Shown: positions 37,385-46,175 of the stretch, in pieces | Layout of the letters: each line of letters begins with the position of its first letter | Position numbering within the stretch: position 1 is the stretch's first letter | Assembly: GCA_016713735.1 (NCBI GenBank) | Contig: JADJOP010000004.1 | Span: 1 to 64,000 of the forward strand | DNA: 64,000 nucleotides | Source of the DNA: Bryobacterales bacterium | Lineage (GTDB): Bacteria > Acidobacteriota > Terriglobia > Bryobacterales > Bryobacteraceae | Direction of reading: 5' to 3' | Notes under the pieces: model-generated | What the model was told of the DNA's origin: nothing | What the model saw: the letters and a program-made list of their open reading frames with translations, nothing else | Database searches by the model: none | Program-made: the position numbers and the translations under genes

Positions 37385-38026
37385 CGCAGATTCCTTTCGA
37401 CAGTCCGGTGTGCGGCGCTCCGCAGGAGCAGGCATCTCGGCAGACATAGTGTGGCGCGAAAGCTCGCTGAAGGCAACCATGCAATCCTTCGTCCGTTGGA
37501 ACATGAGTAAGTACCGGTCGCGTTCGGTGGTGGCGTAGCCGTAGAGGCGGCCACGTTTGGTTTCCGCAAAGATCTGGCGGACGGTGGCGAGGTCGGGGTT
37601 GTCGCCGGTGATGTGCTGCGTGTGGCGGCAGGCGGTGGTTGTGAAGGCACCGGTGGTTTCGTCGTGATCGGCGAAGACGAAATAGGTTTCCCCTTGGGTG
37701 AAGCTGTAGCCGACGTGGAACTCCATTTCGGTTCGCAGCGTGACGTGCTTACCGCGAACGCCGCGGTAGGCTTCGAGGACTTCGAACTTGGTGGTCTGCA
37801 TGGGAGCGGAATCGTCGGGTTGGGAGTTGCCGCGGCTCTTGCGAGCGGATTCGCGGCGCCAAATTTCGAATGCGTGCTTTTCGGAGCGCGGATTCGCCTT
37901 CACGGCGCGGCCAAGGAAGACGACTTCGCTGCGCGCCACCTGGCAGATGGACGGGCCTGGGGGCAGGCACTTGGCCAGCAGGCCGGGTGCGAGGACGAGG
38001 GCGAGGGCGAGGCATGCCAACCGCAT
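37385..38026 (-). CDS. Secreted NTR/TIMP-like hypothetical protein, C-terminus running into mscL
   Basis: Secreted protein (MRLACLALALVLAPGLLAKC) with the pattern CxxPGPSICQVARSEVVFLG, KFEVLEAYRGVRGKHVTLRT, GYSFTQGETYFVFADHDETT and TTTACRHTQHITGDNPDL. This order of strands and cysteines resembles netrin-like (NTR/TIMP) domains and is shared with the paralogue at 38037-38876. The C-terminal carboxypeptidase-regulatory domain of the paralogue is missing; instead about 30 unrelated residues follow and the frame continues into mscL without a stop. The gene may be truncated, or a base error hides its stop. Function unknown. Confidence 0.65.
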
Positions 38027-38036
38027 GTTCACAAAC

Positions 38037-38876
38037 CTACCCTGGGCGCAGGTGGCGGTGGAGAAGGGAGTGGGGTTTGGAGTTGGAAGTCGGGCTGTTG
38101 CGGAGGCAGGGGTGGCGGGGATCCAAGGGCAAGGCGGGTACGACGAGGATGGCGATGTGCCAACAGGTTTGGGGTTCGATGGTGAGTTGGCGAGGTGAGT
38201 AGATTACCTCGCCGTTGAGGGTGGCGGTGAGGGTATAGAGACCGGCGGGGATGAAGGAGAAGTCGTAGGAGCCGTCGGGGGCGGTGGTGCTCGAGGGTGA
38301 AAGTGGGGAGGTGAGGGAGGCGGACGTTGGGGACGGGCTTGATGGGGCGTTCGAATTCGAAGAGGAATTGCGTGCGATCGGTGGTGGCGTAGCCGTAGAG
38401 GCGGCCTCGTTTGGTTTCGGCGAAGAGCTGGCGGATGGTGGTGAGGTCGGGGTTGTCGCCGTCGATGAGTTGGTGTAGCCGCAGCCGTTGGTGGTGAGAA
38501 TGCCAGTGTTTTCGTCGCGGTCGGCGAAGACGAGGTAGGTTGCGCCTTGCTCAAAAGTGTAACCCATGTGGGGCTCCATCTTGGTGTGCAGCACGACGTT
38601 CTTACCGGAGACGCCGCGGTAGGCTTCGACGACTTCGAAGCGGGTGGTTTGGGTAGGGATGAAGTCGTCGTTCCAGTGGGAGGGGCGGTTCTTGCCGGTG
38701 AGCCTGGGCAGCCAGATTTCGATGGCGTGTTGTTTGGAGCGCGGGTAGGCTTCGACGACGCGGCCGAGGAATACGGCTTCGCTGCGGGCGTAGGAGCAGA
38801 GGGGGCCGGGGGGCGGGCAAAAGGCGTACAGGGCGTGGAGGGAACCGAGGGCGAGCGCGAAGCATGCCAACCGCAT
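38037..38876 (-). CDS. Secreted NTR/TIMP-like protein with carboxypeptidase-regulatory domain (frame breaks)
   Basis: Paralogue of the preceding protein, about 280 residues. Signal MRLACFALALGSLHALYAFC, then GPLCSYARSEAVFLGRVVEA, RFEVVEAYRGVSGKNVVLHT, GYTFEQGATYLVFADRDENT and ILTTNGCGYTN. A middle segment (about 38300-38480) is out of frame. The C-terminal part PDGSYDFSFIPAGLYTLTAT then LNGEVIYSPRQLTIEPQTC is a carboxypeptidase-regulatory-like beta sandwich. The last 30 residues look unreliable. The two genes probably arose by tandem duplication. Confidence 0.68.
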   Translation of the reverse strand: MRLACFALALGSLHALYAFCPPPGPLCSYARSEAVFLGRVVEAYPRSKQHAIEIWLPRLTGKNRPSHWNDDFIPTQTTRFEVVEAYRGVSGKNVVLHTKMEPHMGYTFEQGATYLVFADRDENTGILTTNGCGYTNSSTATTPTSPPSASSSPKPNEAASTATPPPIARNSSSNSNAPSSPSPTSASLTSPLSPSSTTAPDGSYDFSFIPAGLYTLTATLNGEVIYSPRQLTIEPQTCWHIAILVVPALPLDPRHPCLRNSPTSNSKPHSLLHRHLRPG

Positions 38877-38899
38877 GTCCACCAATTTACTCTAAGAGT

Positions 38900-39478
38900 A
38901 TGTTTCGTTGGTCGTTGACGAGTGCGAAGGGTGTGGAGTTTGAGTTGCGGCTGTTGGAGCCGCGGGATGCGGAGGCGTTGTATGAGTTGGCTGACGCCAA
39001 TCGCGAGCACATCCGGCCTTGGCTGCCTTGGATTGCGTGGACGCATTCGGCGGGGGACGTGAAGAAGTTCATTCGCGCGGCGCTGAAGCAGTTCACCGAG
39101 GGGGATGGGTTTCATGCGGGGATCTGGGTGGGCGGTGAGATTGCGGGGTGCGTGGGGCTGCATCCGGTGGACTGGCAGAACCAGCATGTGGCGGTGGGGT
39201 ACTGGCTGGGGAAGGAGTGGGAGGGTCGAGGGCTGGTGACGGAGGGGACGCGGGCGGTGGCGCGCTATTGCTTTGAGACGTACGGGCTGGAGCGGGTGGA
39301 GATTCGGGCGGCGGTGGAGAACCGGCGGAGCCGGGCGGTGGCGGAGCGGTTGGGGTTCACGCTGGAGGGTGTGCTGCGAAGGACGCAGAGGGTGGATGGG
39401 CGTTGGTTGGACAACGCGGTGTATTCGATGCTGAGGGAGGAGGCGGGGACATTGGAGGCGGGAAAGGTGGACGCGTAG
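38900..39478 (+). CDS. GNAT N-acetyltransferase, RimJ/RimL type
   Basis: Acetyltransferase of 192 residues: MFRWSLTSAKGVEFELRLLE then PRDAEALYELADANREHIRP, and the acetyl-CoA loop GYWLGKEWEGRGLVTEGTRA followed by GLERVEIRAAVENRRSRAVA and ERLGFTLEGVLRR. This is the RimJ/RimL group that acetylates N-termini of ribosomal proteins or other amines. The ATG at 38900 was chosen because the frame upstream is antisense to the NTR-like gene. Stop is 31 bases before the serine hydrolase gene. Confidence 0.87.
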   Translation: MFRWSLTSAKGVEFELRLLEPRDAEALYELADANREHIRPWLPWIAWTHSAGDVKKFIRAALKQFTEGDGFHAGIWVGGEIAGCVGLHPVDWQNQHVAVGYWLGKEWEGRGLVTEGTRAVARYCFETYGLERVEIRAAVENRRSRAVAERLGFTLEGVLRRTQRVDGRWLDNAVYSMLREEAGTLEAGKVDA

Positions 39479-39509
39479 GGCGCGGCGGATTCGTGCGACA
39501 CTGCGGTGC

Positions 39510-40898
39510 ATGAGACTGCTTGCCGTGGTGATTGCGATCGTGATGTGGGCGCCCGTGGGGCGCGGGGCGGAGTTATCAACGAAGGCGCAGGATGCGCTGC
39601 GGGTGTTTGACCAATGGGTGGCGGCGCGGGTGGCGGACCGGGAGCAGCCGGGGTTGTCGATTGGGATTGTGCGCGACCAGGAGTTGGTGTTCGCGAAGGG
39701 CTATGGCTACGCGGATTTGAACAACCGCATGCCGGCGACGCCGCGGACGTTGTACCGGGTGGCGTCGATTACGAAGCTCTTCACGGCGACGGCGGCGATG
39801 CAGTTGCGCGATGCGGGGAAGCTGCGGCTGGATGATGCGGTGGCGCGGCATTTGGATTGGTTCCGGCTGCGGTCGACGAAGGGCGATGTGCCGGTGCAGG
39901 TGTGGCACCTGATGACGCATTTGTCGGGGCTGCCGAGGGAGTCGGCGACGCCGTATTGGAACACGAAGCAGTTTCCGACGCGGGAGCAGGTGAGGGAGAT
40001 GCTGGCGGGTCAGGAGCAGGCGTATGCGGTGGGGACGAAGTGGAAGTATTCGAATCTAGCGGTGTCGGTGGAAGGGGAGCTGGTGGCGAAGTTGAGCGGG
40101 ATGGAGTGGGGCGATTACGTGACCGAGCGGGTGCTGAAGCCGCTGGGGATGAACGCGTCGCTGCCGTTGCCGAGGCCGGGGGTGTTTGGGCTGGCGGCTG
40201 GGTATGGGTCGCGGGTGGCGGGGCAGCCGAGGGAGACGGAGGAGTTCACCGATTGCAAGGGGATTGCGCCGGCGGCGAGTTTGGCGACGAATGTGGAGGA
40301 CCTGGCGAAGTTTGTGAGCTTTCAGTTTCGCGGGGATGAGAAGGTGTTGAAGCTATCGACGTTGGAAGAGATGCGGAGGCCGCATTGGGTGCAGCCGACG
40401 TGGGCGTCGGGGTGGGGGTTGGGATTTTCGCTGCGGAAGTTAGGCGCGCGGACGCTGGCCGGGCATGGTGGGTCGCTGGGGGGGTATCGAACGGCGGTGG
40501 CGTTTGATGCGGAGGCGAAGATAGGCGTGATTGTGCTGACGAATTCCAATGACGGGAATCCGGAGCAGTATGTGGACAAGGCGTTTCAGTTGGTGGCGCC
40601 GGCGCTGGCGGCGGAGAAGGAGAAGATTGCGATGCGGCCGGAGTGGGAGAAGTACAAGGGGACGTACCGGTGGAAGTCGTCGGAGTTCATTGTGGATGTG
40701 ATCGATGGGGAGCTGGTGGGGTATGCGCCGGATGCGGAGGATCCGCTGGATTCGCGCGTGCGGATGGAGCCGGCGGGGGAGCACAGGTTCCGGATGTTGA
40801 CGGGGACGTCGTTGGGGGAGCTGGCGGTGTTTGAGGTGGATGGGGCGGGGCGAGTGGGGAGGGTTACGTTGGGGGCGTATTTTTACGTGCGGAAGTAG
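39510..40898 (+). CDS. Secreted class C beta-lactamase-like serine hydrolase
   Basis: Protein of 462 residues with signal peptide LLAVVIAIVMWAPVGRGA. The penicillin-binding fold shows SITK (Ser86, Lys89) within LYRVASITKLFTATAAMQLR, the second motif YSN at residues 180-182 (GTKWKYSNLAVSVEGEL), and HGGSLGGYRT as the third motif. A C-terminal lipocalin-like domain follows (PEWEKYKGTYRWKSSEFIV). It may be an esterase, a D-aminopeptidase or a carboxypeptidase; a true beta-lactamase cannot be claimed. No breaks. Confidence 0.88.
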   Translation: MRLLAVVIAIVMWAPVGRGAELSTKAQDALRVFDQWVAARVADREQPGLSIGIVRDQELVFAKGYGYADLNNRMPATPRTLYRVASITKLFTATAAMQLRDAGKLRLDDAVARHLDWFRLRSTKGDVPVQVWHLMTHLSGLPRESATPYWNTKQFPTREQVREMLAGQEQAYAVGTKWKYSNLAVSVEGELVAKLSGMEWGDYVTERVLKPLGMNASLPLPRPGVFGLAAGYGSRVAGQPRETEEFTDCKGIAPAASLATNVEDLAKFVSFQFRGDEKVLKLSTLEEMRRPHWVQPTWASGWGLGFSLRKLGARTLAGHGGSLGGYRTAVAFDAEAKIGVIVLTNSNDGNPEQYVDKAFQLVAPALAAEKEKIAMRPEWEKYKGTYRWKSSEFIVDVIDGELVGYAPDAEDPLDSRVRMEPAGEHRFRMLTGTSLGELAVFEVDGAGRVGRVTLGAYFYVRK

Positions 40899-40900
40899 GT

Positions 40901-40930
40901 GACCGACTCGCTTACGCTCGCGGGTGCTCA
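40901..40930. repeat. Dispersed intergenic repeat, copy 2
   Basis: GACCGACTCGCTTACGCTCG followed by CGGGTGCTCA, starting directly after the hydrolase stop. A second copy lies 80 bases further. Confidence 0.6.
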
Positions 40931-40982
40931 CCGCACGGCGTCGGAGCCTCCGGCCGAGAGAGACGGTGAGGTTGGCGGTGGT

Positions 40983-41010
40983 GGCCGACTCGCTTACGCT
41001 CGGTCCCGTC
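40983..41010. repeat. Dispersed intergenic repeat, copy 3
   Basis: GGCCGACTCGCTTACGCTCG then GTCCCGTC. It shares the 18-base core CCGACTCGCTTACGCTCG with copy 2; the sequence between the two copies has no gene. Confidence 0.6.
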
Positions 41011-41079
41011 ACGGGCGCCTGGCGGATGAGGGTGACGAAGGTGTGGAGTGAGGCACGGTGCCGAATGTGCGGGGCGGGG

Positions 41080-41388
41080 TTAGCCGAGCGTGTCGAGGGC
41101 GCCTTGGAGTTCGGAGCGGGTGTGCATGTCGCCGTTTTGGGTGGTGGCGTCGATGCCGCGCTGGTAGAGGGCGCGGGCGTCGTCGAGGCGGCCTAGTTTT
41201 TCGAGGGTTTGGCCGCCGTGGAAGTAGGCGGCGGAGTAGGCGGGATCGTGGGTGAGGATCTCGTTGAATTGTGTGACGGCGGCTTCGAGGTCGCCCGCGT
41301 TGGTGTATTCCATGGCGAGCATGTAGCGGAAGCGGCTGTTGGCGGGGTCTTGTTCGAGCATGCCGGTGAGGGCTTGGATGCGGCTCAT
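41080..41388 (-). CDS. Small TPR protein
   Basis: Protein of 102 residues made of two to three TPR units: SRFRYMLAMEYTNAGDLEAA, AYSAAYFHGGQTLEKLGRLD and DARALYQRGIDATTQNGDMH. Its ATG overlaps the stop of the SprT-like gene (ATGA), so it is translationally coupled and may assist that protein. No signal peptide, hence cytoplasmic. Confidence 0.85.
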   Translation of the reverse strand: MSRIQALTGMLEQDPANSRFRYMLAMEYTNAGDLEAAVTQFNEILTHDPAYSAAYFHGGQTLEKLGRLDDARALYQRGIDATTQNGDMHTRSELQGALDTLG

Positions 41389-42090
41389 AGTGTTTTTAGG
41401 ATGGCCTTGGCTTCTTTGAGTTGCGGAAATTGTTTTTCGGCGGCGCGGAAGTCGCGGGTGTGGACGCAGCGGCGGGCGCCGGAGTGGTCGACGGGATGCT
41501 GGAGGTGGAGCATCTCGTGGAACATGACGTATTCGAGGGCGAGGCGGGGGACGGTGGGTGAGTCGAAGACGCGGCTGATGATGATGGCGTTGTGGGAGGG
41601 GTCGAAGTGGCCGAGGAGGCGGCGGGAGACGGTGCGGGACCAGCCGAGTTCGGGGCGTCCCATGAGGCCGTGGAAGAAACGGAGGTTGAGTTCCTCGAAG
41701 AGTGCGTCGAGGTTGTGGTGTTGGCCTTGGGGACCGCTGATGTATTTGCGGCCGCAGGACTGGCGGAGGAGGTGGAGGTGGCGGCGGACGTCGGAGCGGT
41801 TCATCCAGCGGCGGTAGCGGTCAGAGGCGGAGGGGGATTTCGCGGCGGAAGAGTTTGGCGAGGAGGATCCAGGCGAGGGCTTCCTGGATGGGGGCTGGGG
41901 CGCCCTGGAGGACGTCGGTGATGCGGGCTTCGATGACGCCGTCGCGCATGCGGATGAAGGAGTTGGCGTTGGCGAAGCGGCGGTAGTGGATGACGAAGGC
42001 GGGCATGGGGGTACGCGGGCGGAGTTCACGAAAGACCCTGGCGTAGATCTGCTCCGGGGATTCGAACAGGAGTGCGCTCTGGACTTGCAT
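41385..42090 (-). CDS. SprT-like zinc metallopeptidase-domain protein (one frame break)
   Basis: Protein of about 235 residues. N-terminal part MQVQSALLFESPEQIYARVF and ARITDVLQGAPAPIQEALAW, then after a one-base loss near 41835 SASDRYRRWMNRSDVRRHLH, LFEELNLRFFHGLMGRPELG and the zinc site VMFHEMLHLQHPVDHSGARR. SprT/Spartan-type domains cut DNA-protein crosslinks in eukaryotes; the bacterial role is poorly known. The TPR gene follows with a 4-base overlap. Confidence 0.8.
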
Positions 42091-42160
42091 CCTAGAGAAA
42101 CCTTACGATAACAGATTGGGCCCCGCGTCCGCCTGGACGAGCGCTCATTGACAACTTCAT
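42091..42160 (+). other. Divergent gap between SprT-like gene and fabH
   Basis: Seventy bases with CCTTACGATAACAGATTG, whose TACGAT could serve as a -10 box for fabH. No confident -35 element was found. Confidence 0.3.
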
Positions 42161-43157
42161 ATGCCCCTACCGAAGATCTCCTCCGTGGGAACGTTCGTTC
42201 CCGACCATGTTCTGACGAATGCCGATTTGGAAAAGATGGTGGACACGTCGGACGAATGGATTCTGACGCGCACGGGAATATCCGAGCGCCACATTGCCGA
42301 GCCGAACGAAGCGACGTCGGACCTGGCGGCGCGGGCGGCGCAGTCGGCGCTGGAGCGGGCCGGGGTGTTGCCGACGGAGGTGGACGCGATCATCGTGTGC
42401 ACGGTGACGCCGGACATGTTTTTTCCGGCGACGGCGTGCCTGGTGCAGCACAAGATCGGCGCGACGAAGGCGTGGGGGTTTGACCTGTCGGCGGCGTGCG
42501 CGGGATTCATCTATGGCATTACGACGGCGGCGAACCTGGTGATGGCGGGAACGAACAAGCGTGTGCTGGTGATTGGCGCGGACACGATGTCGCGGATCAT
42601 CGACTACACGGACCGGGCGACGTGTGTGTTGTTCGGCGACGGGGCGGGAGCGTTTCTGATTGAGCCGTCAACGGAGGAGGGGCTGGGGTTCATTGGCTCG
42701 CACAACGAGATTGACGGATCGGGCGGGGGCTCGCTGTATGCCGGCGGGCGGATCGAAGATTCCGTCGTCGGTGGAGACGGTGCAGAAGCGGATGCATTAT
42801 GTGCACCAGGACGGGCAGGCTGTGTTCAAGTTCGCGGTGCGGAAGACACAAGAGGCGTGCATGACGGTGTTGGAGAAGTTCAACGTGAAGCCGGAGCAGG
42901 TGAAGCTGCTGGTGCCGCACCAGGCGAATCAGAGGATCATCCTGGCGGCCGCTGAGCGGTTGGGGTTGAGCCGGGGAGCGGGTGGTGATCAACATCGGGC
43001 GGTTTGGGAACACGACGGCGGCGACGATTCCGCTGGCGACGCGGAGGCGCTGGACCAGGGCAAGATTGAGAAGGGCGACATTGTGTTGTTCGCGGCGGTC
43101 GGGGCGGGGTTCACGGTGGGGGCGGTGGGGGGCGTGAGGTTGTGGCGGTGGGCGTAG
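42161..43157 (+). CDS. fabH: 3-oxoacyl-ACP synthase III (indels)
   Basis: Initiation enzyme of fatty acid synthesis, about 332 residues: condenses acetyl-CoA with malonyl-ACP. MPLPKISSVGTFVPDHVLTN, then SDEWILTRTGISERHIAEP; catalytic Cys113 in AWGFDLSAACAGFIYG; His in LVPHQANQRIILAAAERL; Asn in INIGRFGNTTAATIPLA (the last seen after correction). Indels near 42740, 42976 and 43030. The C-terminus GDIVLFAAVGAGFTVGAV matches the family. ATG 42161 (CATATGCCCC) fits the family start. Confidence 0.93.
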
Positions 43158-43186
43158 GGGATTAGCGGGCTGAGGAGGAGCGGCGA

Positions 43187-43221
43187 GCACCGCTTGCTTC
43201 CGCGCGCGGCTCTGTTGCGGG
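43187..43221. repeat. Dispersed intergenic repeat, copy 4
   Basis: GCACCGCTTGCTTCCGCGCG then CGGCTCTGTTGCGGG, between fabH and the DUF5916 gene. It matches copy 1 except for a C/A change and the flank. Confidence 0.6.
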
Positions 43222-43249
43222 CGCGCGTTATGGTGGGGGGCGATGCGGG

Positions 43250-45515
43250 CTAGAAGCGGAACGTGTACTGCAGCTTCGTCGACAGTCTCACGTCACGCAC
43301 GCGAAAATCGAGGCCGCCGCGTTCGTCGAGTTCCTGTACCCAGCCTTGGCCGAAGACAAAAAACAGGTCGTTGCCTGGCGCGATGGTCCAGCGTACGCGG
43401 CTCTGCAACCCCAGATTTCCCGAACGGTTGTCGAACTGAACCAGGTTTCGGAACGAGAGCAGAGGCGAGAGCGCAAAGTCGATCGTCGAGCTGAGGATGC
43501 GCGCGACGAAGTTGCCCTGGGGGAGGCTGGCGAAGGTCTGATTCGTGGTGAGGCTGATCGAGAACCTTGGCGGAAGTTGGTACCGCAGGCCCGTGGTGAC
43601 TGTTTTGGCGGTGCCTGACCAAAAGTTGCCGACGGTGAGGCCGAAGTTGCCCTGGAGTTTGCGTTTCTGAGCCGAGGCAAACGAAAACCGCAAGGGGGTG
43701 AAGCGATACTGTCCTGGAGGGAGCACCACTCCGGGCGAGATCTCGAACGGTTCGAACAGCCGTTCGTAGGTCGGGTTTAGGTCCATGATGCTGTGAACGG
43801 AATCACCGGACTGGAAGTGCCAGTCGAAGATGGTGGCGTTGATGTTCCATGTCTCCACCTGGCCGTTGTCGATTCGGGTGAAGCGCCTGTAGAAGAAGTC
43901 GTGGAACATCTGCTGAACGCCGAGCTTTTGACCTTCCGGCCGGGGATTGAAGCTGAACCCCGCGCTCCACATGCGCACATTGCTGCGCTGCACGAAGCCG
44001 AGGGCCGGGTCGAAGTTCTCTTGAATCTCGCGCCACTCGACTTGCGCCTGATAGCGGTCATTGGGGAAGGCGGCCCCGAACCCGTAGGCCGCGTCCTTGC
44101 CGTGGACGCCCTGGTTGTTCGACTTCAACCCCCAGGCATTGACAAGAAAGTTTTGACTGCCGCCCAGAAAGTGCGCCGTCGCCAGACGCATGTCCGCGCC
44201 GATCATACTGCTTTCTGACGGCTCGTCCGGATTGCCGCCTGTGGCGATCGCCCCTATATACGACTGCTGCCAGAAGTTTTGCCGCACTCGGGCGGCAAAG
44301 AGGTTCTTGCCATCGGCGAGCCCGGTGTCGCGCGTGTTGACATTCAAAATGCCTACCTCGGTGCGGCCAACCTTGCCCGTCAGCTTGACGCCGTAGTCGA
44401 TCGGGACTTCCTGCCCGTCGATGATGCCGATTTGGCGGCTGAAGAAGGGGAAGATGGCAGCGCCGTTGGGAGGAACGCCGCCGGGCTGCGTGATGCCCGT
44501 CGTTGCAAAGTTGAACACGCCGGCATCCTGCAGGAAGAACGTTCGCTTCTCGGGGAAGAAGATCGAGAAGCGGGTGAGATTGATCTGCCGGTCGTCGACT
44601 TCCGTCTCGCCGAAGTCGGTGTTGAACGTCGAGGTCAGCCTGAGGTTGGGCGTGATGTTGTAGAAGAGATCGAGACCGCCCTTCCCGAGAACGGTGTCTT
44701 CCCCGCCGGGCTCGCGGTGGATGTAGCGCTGGGCCACAAAGGGACGGACGTCGAGGCTGAGGCCCTGCTCCAGGTTTTGCAGGTTAGTGATCTCACCGGC
44801 TTCGGAAACCTGCTGGAACCGTGTCTGAAAGCTTACCCCCGCCCAGCGCACTTCTTCCAGCTTCCGTTGGATGTGACGGGCAATGTTGAAGCCCCAGACC
44901 GCGGAGTCGGGCGGGAAGTTCAAACTCTTGAAGGGGATGGCGAACTCCGCGCTCCAGCCCTTGTCATGGCGTCTCGCGCGCACATTCCAGATTGCGTCCC
45001 AGTCGTTGTTCGTCTCTCCGTTGGCGAAGATCAGCCCGTCGACGAAGGCACCGTTCGGGTTGGTGGCGAAGTAGAACGCGTTGCTGCGGTCATGAAAGGT
45101 GTCCAGCAGCAATTCGATGCGGTCGTCCGTGGTCATGGTGGAGTCCCGCGTCATCTGCGCGGCGAGCACCTTTGTCGGGCTCGGAGTCGTAGCACATCAC
45201 GCCGATGTAGAGATTGCTCTTGTCGTAGAGGATGGTGACTTCGGTTCGTTCGCTTGCCTGCGCGCCGGAGTTGGGGATGCGCTGCACGAGGTCGCCGATT
45301 TTGGGCGAATCGCGCCAAAGCGGTTCGTCGAGCACGCCGTCCACTTCGATGCCGCCCGCTATGACCGTCGCCGGGACGGAGCGGACGGAGGCGCTTGAGC
45401 CGGCTTGCTGAGCGCAGAGACATGAAGCCCCAAGAGCCAGCACCAACGGTACGGCGGGCCAGGCAAGTGCGAGTCTGAGTTGAGCATTGGAGAATGTGGC
45501 GCGAGCTGTTTTCAC
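43250..45515 (-). CDS. DUF5916/CBM9-like outer-membrane protein (one frame break)
   Basis: Secreted protein of about 755 residues. Signal peptide AVPLVLALGASCLCAQ, then a CBM9-like domain (GIEVDGVLDEPLWRDSPKIG, TILYDKSNLYIGVMCYDSEP, then FYFATNPNGAFVDGLIF and DKGWSAEFAIPFKSLNFPPD), and a large C-terminal beta-barrel domain (RLTSTFNTDFGETEVDDRQI, FFPEKRTFFLQDAGVFNF) ending KLQYTFRF with a terminal aromatic, as in outer-membrane barrels. One base is missing near 45175 between EPDK and LAAQMTRDSTMTTDDRIELL. Probably binds or senses carbohydrate at the outer membrane. Its codon use is less skewed than the neighbours. Confidence 0.85.
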
Positions 45516-45724
45516 GAAGGTTCCCGAGGAAAGTGAGGATAGGTGCAGTCTTGATGATACTTGCCGTGCGCGGAAGTTCGCCGCGGTTCGCGGCCTCCTT
45601 CAAGAAGCCCGTTAAGCCCACATTTCCATTGTGAGCCGCGCGTGCGAGTCTCTCGGATGCTCATCCGCATCAATGTCCATAGGGGTTTGAAGGCAATGAA
45701 GGCCCCTGTGAAGGATGACACCCA
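45516..45724. other. Upstream region of the DUF5916 gene
   Basis: About 210 bases between the DUF5916 gene and the IS1380 remnant. No gene on either strand and no clear promoter were found. Confidence 0.35.
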
Positions 45725-45976
45725 ATGGGTGACAAACTAAGCCAGCCCTTTCAGCTCTCTTTCAACGGTCTTCTCAAGATCGACTTTCTCTGTTCCGCCA
45801 GTCCGTCTACAGCCGCATCGCGGGCTATGAGGATCTCAACGACGCCGAACGACTCGCGCAAGACCCGACGTTCCGGCTGATCGGTTCGGAGAAGACTTGG
45901 GATCGTGGCGCGGCCCTGACCTCCCGCTTACAGACCTTTGAGACCGGGATGCTGGCCGAGGACGAGAACATCCTGG
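45725..45976 (+). mobile_element. IS1380-family transposase fragment
   Basis: The frame starts MGDKLSQPFQLSFNGLLKID, the typical IS1380 N-terminus, then jumps (about 45-50 residues missing, with a frame change) to RQSVYSRIAGYEDLNDAERL and AQDPTFRLIGSEKTWDRGAA, then SRLQTFETGMLAEDEN, after which similarity stops at about 45972. The catalytic DDE core is absent. It is a doubly deleted relic and directly abuts a tRNA-like sequence. Confidence 0.75.
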
Positions 45977-46020
45977 TCTCAATCAGTAGGTTGAAAGTTC
46001 GATTCCCTCCGCGCTCACCA
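45977..46020 (+). other. 3-prime half of a tRNA (putative attachment-site scar)
   Basis: Counting back from CCA (46018-46020), the spacing fits tRNA positions 33-76: T33, a CTC triplet at anticodon positions, AA, stem strand TCAGT, a 5-base variable loop AGGTT, T-stem GAAAG, T-loop TTCGATT, T-stem CCCTC, acceptor strand CGCGCTC, A, CCA. Two A-C mismatches in the T-stem and the lack of any 5-prime half (transposase sequence instead) show it is not a working tRNA. Such 3-prime tRNA ends are typical attL/attR scars of integrated elements. Confidence 0.6.
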
Positions 46021-46175
46021 CTCCCAATCAACAGCCTGGCGGAAAGACCTGAAACACCAGGGCGGTAGTTCGGGCATCGAATCGCGTTCCCTGGCGCGGC
46101 TCCCTCGGTGGCCGCCCAGACACTCTGTATGGAGATTGCCGCAACGCTTGCATCGGACGGCTTTAAGATCAACTA
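46021..46175 (+). other. Region after the tRNA half; possible end of a lost gene
   Basis: After the tRNA-like end a + frame encodes SVAAQTLCMEIAATLASDGF then KIN-stop, whose TAA overlaps the next ATG (TAATG). It may be the tail of an upstream partner gene now lost. The region is not G-skewed like the rest. Confidence 0.35.

Noticed and set aside
38204..39511. A 435-codon - strand frame over the GNAT gene and secreted paralogue
   Set aside because: It is rich in Arg, Pro and His, antisense to the well-supported acetyltransferase, and out of frame with the secreted protein.
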